Below, one piece after another: positions 9,801 through 20,100 of a stretch of 64,000 nt of DNA. The notes beneath the pieces are model-generated. The model was not told where the DNA came from, did no database searches, and saw only the letters and a list, made by a program, of their open reading frames with translations. Position 1 is the stretch's first letter, and every line of letters starts with the position of its first letter. This stretch comes from Azolla caroliniana (taxonomy: Eukaryota > Polypodiophyta): NCBI GenBank assembly GCA_043228905.1, contig JBHGNT010000009.1:18848001-18912000 (forward strand), written 5' to 3'. Both the position numbers and the translations under genes were made by a program.

Positions 9801-11649
9801 CCATTTGTTGTAGATAACCGTTGAATTGACCGGAAAAGTACTCTTTTCCGCCATCCGACCGCAGGCACTTGATCTTTCGTCCTGTTTCCGTTTCCACGAA
9901 CCCTTCGAGGTCACGGAAACAGTCGAAGATTTCGCTCTTTCTCTCAAGGAGGTAGATCCACGTGTGCCGCGTGTGGTCGTCGATGAAGGAGACGAAATAT
10001 CGGCTCCTGCCAAGACTAACATTTTGTGCCGGCCCCCATACATCGGAGTGTATAAGGTCAAGCTTATTCCGTCTCCGGTTTTGCTCGTTGGGGAAAGGAA
10101 GTCGGTGTTGCTTCCCGAGCTGGCAAGCTTCACAAATTTGTGCCTTTCGGCCACTAAATTTGGGCAATCCGATCACTACCTGTTTCGATTGCAGATCTTG
10201 AAGCCGCTGGTAGTTGACGTGGCCTATCCGCTTGTGCCACAAGTCGATGTTCGACTCGGTTTTTCTTCCCTTCGCGAACATTGCGGTGCCGCCGTAAGTG
10301 GAGTCGAGGATGAACATCCTCCCGTCTCTGTGCCCTTGCGCAATCACACGGCCTTCTTCCTCAATGAAGCACCCGAGGTGTGTAAACTGAACCTCCATCC
10401 CTTGGTCGACGATCTGTCCGACCGAGACCAAGTTTTTTGTGATTGTCGGAACGTGTAGCATGTTCATGAGTTTCCCTTTCTGCCCGACATGGCTAAGGGG
10501 AACTTCTCTGACATTCGCGATCGGATGCGAAGTGTCGTCTTCAGTTGCGACTACTCCAGGTTGTATCGGTTTTTCGAGGTACGAGAACCACTCCTTATGG
10601 CTCGTCATGTGGTTTGACGCGCCAGAGTCTACGTACCACACCTCGTCCGATCTCGGGGTGCTCTGTTTCATTGAGTTTGCTTCGTGTCTCGTCACGAAGG
10701 CAGACCCTTCTCCGGCTCTCCCGGAGTCTTCGGCGTAGTGCGATCGCTGCCGATTTCCCTTGTCGGTATGTCTGGAGCCGTTCCCGGAACCAGTTCTCTC
10801 TGAATCGGCGCGCTTCTTCCAGCACTCACTTTCCCTGTGGCCTTTCTTGCCACAATACCAGCACTCCGCGATGGACTTCCCTTGCCGGTTCTCATCGCTT
10901 CGACTCCCCCTGTTTTCGAAGGATCCGGAGTTGCTGTCAGCATCACTTCGGTGCCTTCTTCCCTGATCTCGTCGGCCGCCTCCATTGCGCGCCGACTCGC
11001 CTCGTCCTCCACGTCCACGGGGCCTATCTCCCTCCGTGTACAACATTCTGTTGTCGGCGTGCGTGCTTGTAGACGCACCCGCGTGGTTCTCCTCTACCAG
11101 GAGCATTGAATGTAAGTAAAAAAAGGACGACGTATTCTCCCGGGTACACACAACCGTTCGGAACGCTCTGAACTTCGACGCCAAACCTCCGAGACAGATC
11201 TGGACCATCTCGCTCTCCTCGATGTTCACCTCTATGGAGGCGAGGGAGTCACAGATATCCTTGATCTTCGAGGTATAGTCCGCCACCGACAAGTCGCGTT
11301 GTCGTAGGTTGCTCAACTCCTGTTGGAGCTGAAGCTTCCTGGCTGTGGTGCTCGTGGCGAAAATCTTCTTCAGATTTTCCCATGCACCCTTCGGCGTCTT
11401 TGCATCCCGAACATAGCTCAATAGTTGTTCGCCCACACACGACGTGAAGCAGTATAATACCCTGCTCACCGATTGCTCCCCCGACGGGAAGCCTCTGTGT
11501 GTCGATTCGGGTGCCACGTCATTAGCTCCTTCGACATAACTCCAGTAGCCGTGCCTGAGCAGGTACTGGTGCATCTTGTAGGACCAAGACGCGTAGTTGG
11601 TTCTGTCGAGCTTCTCTGTTGGAAGTGAGCTCGCCATGCCTCTATCCAT
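6856..11649 (-). pseudogene. copia B gag-pol, two in-frame stops, long charged C-terminal tail
   Basis: Polyprotein frame of about 1,590 codons from the ATG at 11649. UBN2 gag; CCHC knuckle from C263; protease DSGAS at D341; integrase D536, D599, E635 (DD-35-E spacing); RT with QMDVKNVFL and YVDD (about 8303); RNase H with TDADWAG and the usual HARTKHIEVHYHFVRE. Two stops lie in the RT: TAA at 8461-8463 and TAG near 8250. Otherwise the frame is open. After the RNase H domain the frame continues about 160 residues (7340-6856) as a low-complexity acidic then Arg/Lys-rich tail that standard copia proteins lack. Non-autonomous as it stands unless stops are suppressed. Confidence 0.92.
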
Positions 11650-11708
11650 CGTTCTTCTTGTTCTTCTTCGTCAAGCTGTGTCGGCTGCAGAGAGGTTCTT
11701 AACCCTCG

Positions 11709-11721
11709 CGCTCTGATACCA
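11709..11721 (-). other. primer binding site (tRNA-iMet) of copia B
   Basis: Reverse complement TGGTATCAGAGCG with no spacer from the LTR. Confidence 0.92.
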
Positions 11722-12113
11722 TGTGAAAAGTAGTGTGCGGAAGCAAGTATGAAGACCGAACAGAAGGAAGGAAACACAGGTTTAATGGAGAGCTTGAGAT
11801 TACACGGTATACGCGGGAGAGACAGAGAGAGTGAGAGAGAACACAAGAACTATATTCAACAATAATACTCAGTCTGTACATAAGACGTGCTCAGTGAACA
11901 CTTTTATACAAGTCCTAGAAGGACTGACCGAAATACTGACAGTACTTCAATGCTCATCAAGAGCTCCTACACTAACTCCCAAATATATTCCTCACGGAAT
12001 ATCTTTCCTAACGACCTCCCGGTTTACGCACTCGGCCTAACCGATCGGTCCCAACCGATCCGGTCCTCGGCTTCTTCAGCCGATCAGGCCGATGTTGAGC
12101 TTGTCTCTCAACA
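11722..12113 (-). repeat. 5' LTR of copia B
   Basis: 392 bp, TG...CA, directly abutting the primer site on its inner side and ccatg on its outer side. Confidence 0.93.
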
Positions 12114-12118
12114 CCATG

Positions 12119-13186
12119 CATTATATACAACAATGAGCCACTTGAATGTGTGGAAAGCTTCAAAAATCTTGGCCTTGAAGTTCCTTCAAATCATAGATGG
12201 AATGAATGTGCTACACGTCGCTTAGAGGTGGGCAAGTGAGCATACTATGCATTTGAGAACACATGCAATCTTGGAGATATTAAGTGTTGGGTCCTCAAGA
12301 AATATGTTTTCGACACTTTGGTGACACCAGTTCTTCTCTATGGGGTGGAAGTATGGGGGCGTAGCATCCCTAAATCTATGTGGAAAGAGTTTGAAAATGT
12401 CCAAAAGCATTTTCTTACCAAGTTTCTACAAGTTAAGAAACAAACGCCCTACACCCTCCTCCTCCTTGAGACGGGATCGCTTCCCATTGAGATCATGGCC
12501 ATGGAAAGGGTTGTTGAATACATGCTTAAGGTTCAAAAAAGTCCCTCACATCGACTTCCTAGAATTGCGTGGGAAGCAAGCAAAAAGATCCAAAAGATGC
12601 ATAAAAGCAAAATTTTGTGTTCCGGTTGGATGCAAGATATAGAAAAATGGTTTGGTAGATGGGATGCGAGACACTTGCTTCATGATGCATCATTAGATTC
12701 CTCTGTAAATGAGGCATTTTTGCAACGCCAATGTATCATGACATGGGACAAATGTGGAGGCTCACACTTCACACATTATACTACACATGTTGCACCTAAC
12801 TACAAAACCATATTCTTTGCGGAACGGGGAAATCGTACACATCCATACATGTTAGAGCCCATACCGTTATCTGCCATTCGAACCATTGCTTCCATGCGAC
12901 TTAGCTCACATGCATTGTGATGTGAAATAGGGCGTTGGGGTACAAGTGATGAGAGTGGTCGGCTATGCACACTTTGCCCTAAACAAGTTCGCGAGTCTGA
13001 GTATCACACTTTGATACAATGCTCTGCCTTTGATCATATTCGACCATGCTTTCCACATCTCTTCGATCGAGCCCAATCTTTGCACGAATTCCTCTCACAA
13101 CCACAATGTGCACTCTCAATTGCAACATTCATTGGTAAAGTTCTTGAACATCGAGAGTCACTACTCACTTTCACATGTATCACATG
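12119..13186 (+). pseudogene. LINE ORF2 part 2: RT thumb and C-terminal zinc knuckle
   Basis: Continuation of the LINE reading frame on the other side of copia B. Removing the insertion and one copy of the ccatg duplication restores a plausible join in the RT (E-P-L-E-C-V-E-S-F-K then N-L-G). Further on come the RT thumb, a long helical region and a CCHC cluster, C-x2-C-x7-H-x4-C (about 12968-13022), as in many LINE ORF2 C-termini. In-frame stops near 12235 and 12918 show decay. The frame ends at TGA 13184-13186, about 55 bp before the tail. Confidence 0.85.
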
Positions 13187-13241
13187 AAATGTAATATTTT
13201 TGGTCTCATAGGTCATATTTGACCTCCGAAGACGATAATAT

Positions 13242-13242
13242 A

Positions 13243-13276
<34 letters not shown>

Positions 13277-13283
13277 TTATCTC
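13242..13283 (+). repeat. (ATCT)n LINE 3' tail
   Basis: About ten ATCT units immediately follow the LINE 3' UTR; the tail then runs into the pyrimidine-rich part of the next copia LTR. Confidence 0.9.
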
Positions 13284-13291
13284 TCTGTTTG

Positions 13292-13356
<65 letters not shown>

Positions 13357-13397
13357 TATGTTCCGCTGCATTACACCACCAACTCCATTTCTTTACA
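13284..13397 (+). repeat. 3' end of copia C 5' LTR, with (CA)n
   Basis: Matches the last part of the LTR at 15921-16269, including a CA microsatellite (13295-13354) and the terminal ctttaca. The rest of the LTR is missing; the break lies where the LINE ATCT tail meets the LTR pyrimidine tract. Confidence 0.85.
13295..13354. repeat. (CA)n microsatellite
   Basis: About 30 CA units inside the truncated LTR of copia C. Confidence 0.97.
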
Positions 13398-13410
13398 TGG
13401 TATCAGAGCG
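13398..13410 (+). other. primer binding site of copia C
   Basis: TGGTATCAGAGCG directly after the LTR end. Confidence 0.92.
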
Positions 13411-13500
13411 TGTGGTTGCTTAATCCTCCTCCTCATTTCTTGTGTGGTGCTACACGCCGACGAACAATAGAACCGGCTCATCAACAGAGAAGAAACCACC

Positions 13501-15096
13501 ATGAATACTCAGATGGGAAGCGCTCTTCCGACGGAGAAGCTCGACAGAACGAACTTTGCATCTTGGGAATACAAGATGCATGAATACCTTGTCGGGCAAG
13601 GTTACTGGAGCTACATTGAAGGAGCTCAGGAAACGCAACCCAACCCGACACATGCCGATTACCTAGTGTGGGAGTAGGCTGCAAGCCGTGTGTTGTACGA
13701 CCTTGCATCATGCGTACATATCACATGCTTGGCTATATTCGAGAGGCGAAAACGCCCAAAGAAGCATGGGGCAATCTCAAGAAGATCTTCACGGCCAATA
13801 CGGCTGTCCGCAAGCTCCAACTTCGTCAGGAGTTGAATGGCATTCAACGAAGGGACATGTCAATTGGTAGCTGCGCCTTGAAGATCAAGGAGTTGTGCGA
13901 TGCCCTTGGGTCGATCAATGGAGCAAAGAAAGCCTTAGTATTTGCAAACAAAAAGCTACGCCGGTCCAACTGAGAGAGGAACCCCGTAAGCCGTTACGGC
14001 TACAATGAGTACATGGCGTACCATTACGCCTTTATGATGAAGGTAGCGTTAGTACGGGAGCCGGAAACCCTTTCCGAAGCCATAAAGGATCTGCGATGGG
14101 TCGACGCGATGAATGAAGAAATGCAAGCCCTATGCAAAAACGAGACATGGGATCTTGTTCCTCACATTCTGCACAAGAAAGCAATTGGTTGCCAATGGAT
14201 TTACAAAGTAAACCACAATGCTGATGGCTCTATAAATCGCTTCAAAGCATGGCTCGTTGCGAAAGGATACGCACAAACGCACAGAGTTGACTACGAAGAG
14301 ACCTTTGCCTCGGTAACAAAGATGAAAACTGTGTGGACCATAATTGCCATCACGTCAGCAAAAGGGTGGCACCTCCACCAGATGGACGTCAAGAACACCT
14401 TCCTTCAAGGCGAATTGGAAGAGGAGGTGGACATGATCCAACCACCCAGTTTTGAATCGCATAGTCATCCGAACGCCGTGTGTTGACTCAAGAAGCCTCT
14501 CTATGGCCTCAAACAAGCATCACGTGCGTGGCACTCGACTGCGCTAAGAGGGTACTTCGGTACGCTGGAGGTACAATGGATTACGACGTCAAATTAGGTC
14601 AAATACGATAATTCGACTTAAAGGGTACACAAATGTGGACTGGGCAGGTTATAAAGCGGATAGACAGTCAACATTAGTATTCGTTTTCTCCCTTGGCAGC
14701 GGAGCAATCTCATGGAGTAGCAAGAAGCAACTGACAGTCGCACTGTCGAGTACAAAGGCCGAATACGAGGGCGCGGCGGTCGCCGCGTGCGAAGCTGTAT
14801 GGCTCAAGCATATACTGAAGGATCTGGGCGTACCCATGAAGGATCCGATTCATCTATACTGCGACAACATGAGCAGTATCTACCTGGTGTGGAACCCCGT
14901 ATTCCACGCGCGGATTAAGCATGTCAAAGTGCACTACCACTTCATCTGCGAGTGCGTACGTGCCGGAGATATTGATTTACACCTATCAGTACGCACCTCC
15001 AAGTTGCTGACATTTTCACGAAAGCCCTTGGTATCGACAAGCTACGACAGTTCGCGTCGAACCTTGGCTTATCTCTTCCCGACCATCCGAGCTTGA
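13501..15096 (+). pseudogene. copia C gag-pol, internally deleted
   Basis: ATG at 13501 starts a gag ([12 protein letters not shown], as in B, D and L). It has stops and frameshifts from 13675 on, then jumps near 13940-13980 straight to the RT N-terminus (NEYMAYHY at about 14005; VDYEETFA; QMDVKNTFL). After LKKPLYGLKQA (about 14490) a second deletion joins to RNase H (DWAG at about 14638; SSTKAEYEG). Protease, integrase and the YVDD palm are lost. It cannot encode a working element. Confidence 0.88.
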
Positions 15097-15225
15097 GGGG
15101 GAGTATAGAACAATGAAGCCGAACAAGGAGTACGCAACTGAAAAGCCGAACAATCAAAGTTCGAAGTGTTCCAAAGACTGATCCGAAACAATTTTTTGAT
15201 ATCCGGAAGTTGTGTTCGAAGGGGC

Positions 15226-15914
15226 TGTTGGGAGACAGGTCCCTCCGGATGGGAAGGGAGAAGAACAGTGTCGACGAACAAACTCGGCTACGGAGTACCC
15301 GGCTACGGAGAGCTGGATGATACAGGCCCGGTGTGAACCGGATGAGGAGTACCCGGCTACGGAGAGCCGGATGATACAGGCCCGGTGTGAACCGGATGAG
15401 GAGTACCCGGCTACGGAAAGCCGGAAAATACAGGCCCGGTGTGAACCGGATGAGTAGTACCCGGCTACGGAGAGCCGGATGGTGCGGAACCAGTATGAAC
15501 CGGAGGAAGAGACATATTCGTAAATATGTTTCTGAGAGCCCATTGTGGCTACATTTGTAAATAGCCGAAAAGTCATATTAGTATAAATATGACTTAGGGC
15601 AAACTTTTAAACGTTGTTGTCATTCTTCCTTGTTGGTGCAGAAGAAGAAGAGAGAGCGCATAACTGTACAGAGAGAGAAAGAGAGAGAACGAGGTCGTTG
15701 CCTCCGTGTACTCACTGTTTTGTACATTCATACATAGTGACAGTTTGCAGCCTGTGCGCTGCCGTGGTTTTTCCCCTAGTTTGGGGTTTTCCACGTTAAC
15801 CTCCTGTGTACCATTTCTCTTCTTTGTGTCGTGTTCTATTTCCCGTTTTCTGTGTATGAAAAGAATCTCGGTTGTGGCAGAGTCTTGTGCATAAGGAACG
15901 ACAAGTTCCCGTCA
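15226..15914 (+). mobile_element. solo LTR of the A/M/J copia lineage, TSD ggggc
   Basis: 689-bp LTR (tgttggg...gtca) matching the LTRs of J in reverse orientation. Perfect 5-bp target duplication ggggc at 15221-15225 and 15915-15919. It holds a 57-bp minisatellite (about 15290-15470), a TATAAATA box within the conserved 26-bp palindrome (15570-15595) and a GA-rich tract. It arose by recombination between two LTRs of one element. It landed in the polypurine tract of copia C. Confidence 0.95.
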
Positions 15915-15920
15915 GGGGCG

Positions 15921-16118
15921 TGTTGAGAATCGAACTCAACTTCCCATAGAAATAGGTTTCACACTAGCTCATAGACAACCATGCTAGTTTTGTAAATAGT
16001 AGAAAGGGCCCTTGCCCTAGTTTAGTTGGTATTTAAACCAACCCTTTGCAACCTTGTTACTGTTGGAAGTACTATACAGTTTTCTTGTTAAGAGCTCTCC
16101 CTCTCTCTCTCCCTCCCT

Positions 16119-16163
<45 letters not shown>

Positions 16164-16167
16164 TTGT

Positions 16168-16228
<61 letters not shown>

Positions 16229-16269
16229 TATCTTCCGCTACATTACACCACCAGCTCCATTTCTTTACA
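15921..16269 (+). repeat. LTR shared by copia C and E, with (CT)n and (CA)n
   Basis: 349 bp starting tgttgag and ending ctttaca. It contains a TATTTAAA box (16030-16037), a CT tract (16098-16161) and a CA tract (about 16170-16226). It is the 3' LTR of C and is followed directly by gag of another copy (E) with no primer site. Confidence 0.85.
16098..16226. repeat. compound (CT)n-(CA)n microsatellite
   Basis: CT/CCCT tract 16098-16161, short spacer ttgttgtacg, then CA tract to about 16226, inside the LTR at 15921. Confidence 0.95.
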
Positions 16270-16735
16270 AGTACCTTGTCGGACAAGGTTACTAAAGCTA
16301 CATCGAGGGAGCTCACAAAATGCAACCCAACCTGACACAAGCTAACTACCTAGCATGGGATCAGGTCAAGAGCCGTGTGTTGTACTGCCTTGCGTCATGC
16401 GTTCATGACCACATGCTCGGCTATATTCGAGATTCGAAAACATCGAAAGAAGCTTGGGGAAATCTCAAGAAGATTTTTGCGGTCAATACGACTGCACTAA
16501 AGCTCCAACTTCGACAGGAGCTAAACAATATGCAATAGAGGGACATGTCGATCACCGGCTATACCTTGAAGATCAAGGAGCTGTGCGATGCCCTTGATTC
16601 AATTAATGTCGTAATCGATGATGACGAAATGGTGCAAATATGCCTCGGCAGCTTGGCACCTCGATTCGGGACAATCAAATCGGCCATTCTTGTGAAGGAG
16701 AACCCTCCTTCCTTTTTCGACCTTTAATCGATTCT
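16270..16735 (+). pseudogene. copia E gag fragment
   Basis: In-frame gag: YLVGQGY, then LKKIFAVNTTALKLQLRQ, then [10 protein letters not shown] and NPPSFFDL. In-frame stops at 16294, 16536 and 16726. It starts in the middle of gag, joined directly to the LTR end, so the primer site and start codon are deleted. Copia D cuts it off at 16735, and no continuation is found beyond D. Confidence 0.8.
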
Positions 16736-17156
16736 TGTAAACGATTACTTGCGGAAGCGTTAGAAAAACAGAGAAATTAGGGAATACACAGAGTACCCGG
16801 GAGAGACAGAGAGAGGAGAACCTCGAAGCTATATTCAAAAATATATAAAACACTATACATACAACTATGGTCAGTAGCATTATTTATACAAGTCCTCGTG
16901 GGACTGACAGAAGTACTGTGTACTTCAATGCTCACACGAGCATCTAACACTTACTACGAGACTATAATTGCCTAGTAGTCTACACTAATACTAGGCTTCC
17001 GATTACTAATTGGATCCGGCTAACCGGCTAACCGGCTCCCCAGCTCACCGGCTCTGTTGCTTGCCGGCTCGGTTGCTCATAGCTTACCAATCCGTCTCGC
17101 TTGCCGGCTCAGGCTTATTCAGCCGATCCGGCTCCAGTTGAGCTTGCCGCTCAACA
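16736..17156 (-). repeat. 3' LTR of copia D
   Basis: 421 bp, tgtaaacg...ctcaaca. Confidence 0.92.
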
Positions 17157-20100
17157 TTCCCCCTCAAGCTCAACTTGAGGTTGGATATTAGTGTCAGTCT
17201 CTGTGGCAGTCGGTTCTTCCAACCGACTTCTCCTGGCGTCGCTTCGCCTTGCTCGTGCTCCTCGTCCGGTCCGGTCCTGTTTGCCACGACCCTTTTGGTT
17301 CTGCGCGCCTCGACCTTCTTGGTCGGCATGTTTGCTCAATAGGCCCCTCTTAGCTTCTTCGTTGCTATGACTCCGGTGCTTGCCGATCCGTCGGTTCCTC
17401 CACGATGGCATCGACTTCCGCTGCAGTCGTGTCTGCTTGGCCTTGAATTGATCTGGTTCTTCCGAGTCTGTGTTTTGAACCGAATCGACTGTCTCCGATT
17501 CGTTCTAGCTCTTGTCCGAATTGGTTGCTCCTGATTCGTCTTTTGGTTCCAAGCCCTTCACCACATCGGACCATGTCCGGGTCTTTACCTTCTTCCTTCG
17601 GTCGGCTCTGTCCTTCTTGACTCTGTCGCCCCCTATTCTTCCCTCACTAGCGCAATCGGCAGTCTCTTTGCCTTTGCCCGTTCCGGTGTCTTTGCCCGTT
17701 CTCCCCCTCAAGTGTGGCACGTCGAGATGCTGAACACCAAGCATTTCGGTGAAGTGCTGCAACTTGTCCAATCCGAGTGGTTTGGTGAAGATGTTGGCAA
17801 CTTGCCGATCCGTATGAACATACCGAAGTTCAACCTCACTGCTCAGGACACGCTCATGCACGAAGTGATAGTGCACTTCTATGTGCTTTGTGCGAGCATG
17901 GAATACAGGGTTCTTGGCGAGTTGCATGCTACTTATGTTGTTGCAGTAGACCAGAATTGGGGTCGGTACCTCGATCCATAGGTCTTGTAGCAGTCGCCAA
18001 AGCCAAATGGCTTCACAGGTTGCAATGGTAGCGCCCCGATACTCAGCCTCAGTGCTCGACAGAGCAACTGTTGGCTGCTTTTTGCTGCTCCATGCAACAG
18101 CCACGCTACCTAGGGAAAACATGTACCCGGAGGTTGATTGGCGATCTGATGCGTCGCCGGCCCATTCGGCATCCGTGTAACTGATGAGCTCTTCGGGTAT
18201 ACTGCGCCGGTATAACAGGCCCCGGTCCTTCGTGCCACTGACATACCGCAATATCCTTTGCGCGCACTGAAGGTGCTCCACAGTCGACTTCTGCATGAAC
18301 TGACTTATCATTCCGACTGGATAGCTGATGTCGGGTCGTGTGATAGTCAAGTAAATAAGGCTTCCGAAAATCTGTTGGAACCATTGCTTGTTGCAGGCCG
18401 GTCCGGAGTTGGGACGAAGCTTCTGGTTCCGGTCCAAGGGTGTGGAGACAGGTCAGCATTCTGTCATGTCGAACTTGTACAACATATTCAAGACGTAATG
18501 TCGTTGTGAGAGCAATATGCCGTCCGGGGTTCAGATCACCTCGATCCCTAGAAAATAATGAAGGTCCCCCAGATCTTTCATCTCAAATGTGTCTGACAAC
18601 TGGGACTTGACGCAGTTGATTTCTGGAACTCCTGGTCCGGTGATGACTAGATCATCAACATATAGTAGTATACATACCGGACCAGCTAAGCCTTGCCGAT
18701 GAACAATGAAGAGTCCGATTTGGAGGCCACAAACCCCATCTTACACAACCGGTGCGTGATCTTCGCATTCCAAGCTCGAGGGGCTTGCTTCAGGCCGTAC
18801 AACGACTTCTTCAGCCGGCATACCGCCGACTTGTTCATCTTCGATTCAAAACCGGGGGGCTGAGTCATAAAGACTTCTTCTTCAAGATCACCATGAAGAA
18901 ACGCATTCTTCACATCCATCTGGTGAAGATGCCACCCCCTTGCTTTCGCAACCGCCAGCACCACACAAACCGTCGTCATCTTCGCTACCGGAGCGAAGGT
19001 CTCGTCGTAGTCCATTCCGTGGGTCTGCGCGTATCCCTTTGCCACTAACGAGGCTTTATACCGGGTAATAGAACCGTCGGCGTTTTACTTTACCTTGTAT
19101 ATCCACTTCCATCCGATCGGTTTACAGTGACGAGGAGGGTCAACAAGGTCCCATGTCTTGTTGACATCAAGTGCCTGCATTTCTTCTTCCATAGCGGCAC
19201 GCCAATTTGCGTCCTTGGCCGCTTTTGCGTAGCTCTCTGGCTCACGCAGTTCCGCCACCTTAGTCATGTATGCATAGTGATGCGCCATGTACTCATTGTA
19301 CCTGTACCGCTTGACGGGATCCTTCTGGTGGGTGGACCGACGTAACTCATTGTTACCCGATTTGAGGCCCTTCTTGGCCGGTTCGGTCTTCGTTGCCGAG
19401 GATCCGCCTTTCTCCTTGCCGGGATCGGATGCACACTGATCCGACTCATTGTTGCCGGTTTTGAATTCCGGCCTCTTGTTCTTCCCCTTCTCTTTGCACG
19501 TGAACCGTCTCCTCGGTTCCTTGTGCGGGGAGTGCACGGCAGAGTCTCCACTACTCGCCAGTTCCTCATCGGACTGGTCAGATTGACTCAGTCTCTCGTT
19601 TGGCCCGCTTAACCGGAACGATTCCGGACTCTCATCTTGAGTCCACGCTTCATCATCCTCTACCTGGATCGGATCAGGCTCACTAGCCTCATCCTCCGGC
19701 ATCGGGTCAGATTCGGAAGTCGGAGTCGGTATGGAGTACCACGATGCCGATTCATCAAACTCGACATCTCGACTAACTCGGACCTGCCTTGTCCGGGGGT
19801 TATAACACTTATAACCCTTTTGCTCTTGAGCATAGACGATTAGGATGCATTTTTCCGATTTTGCATCCAGCTTCCTCCGCTTCTCTTCCAGTACATGCAC
19901 ATATGCAATGCTACCGAAGATCTTAAGGTGTCTGAAATTTGGCTTGCTTCCGAAATACAGTTCGTGAGCTGACACCTTGTCACCGATCCGGTTCTGGATG
20001 TAGACAATTGTTCAGACTGCCTCCGCCCAGTAGAATTTGGGCATGCTCTTCTCCTCCAGCATTGCCCTTGCCGCATCAATAAGCGACCGGTTCTTCCTTT

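Larger units (their letters stand above)
6414..12113 (-). mobile_element. Ty1/copia retrotransposon B, complete, TSD ccatg
   Basis: Complete element inserted in the LINE RT. LTRs at 6414-6813 and 11722-12113, primer site next to the right LTR, purine tract next to the left LTR. The 5-bp target duplication ccatg is at 6409-6413 and 12114-12118. The two LTRs are nearly identical, so insertion is recent compared with the decayed LINE. The 3' (left) LTR has 8 extra terminal bases not present in the 5' LTR. Confidence 0.95.
2926..13283 (+). mobile_element. near-full-length LINE, interrupted by copia B
   Basis: Non-LTR retrotransposon of about 4.6 kb once copia B (6414-12113) is removed. It has an ORF1-type protein, then an AP-like endonuclease, reverse transcriptase and C-terminal zinc knuckle, then a short 3' UTR and an (ATCT)n tail. 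The 5' limit is uncertain; I place it after the target duplication of the preceding LINE tail. The RT has FVDFKKAFD and YVDD rather than the usual plant L1 wording, and the 3' tail is a tetranucleotide repeat, so it looks RTE/CR1-like rather than L1. The clade call is inference. Confidence 0.75.
13284..16269 (+). mobile_element. decayed Ty1/copia C with truncated 5' LTR
   Basis: Plus-strand copia with a truncated 5' LTR (13284-13397), primer site 13398-13410, gag-pol remnants and 3' LTR 15921-16269. Two internal deletions remove most of the gag C-terminus, protease, integrase and RT palm. A solo LTR (15226-15914) is inserted just before its 3' LTR. Confidence 0.85.

Noticed and set aside
9826-11109. 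Several 100-200-residue plus-strand frames opposite copia B
   Set aside because: They are antisense shadows without recognisable domains and depend on the codon bias of the real frame.
15154-15576. Repetitive minus-strand frame with repeated RLSVAGYSSSGSHRACI
   Set aside because: It is a chance reading of the 57-bp minisatellite in a solo LTR.
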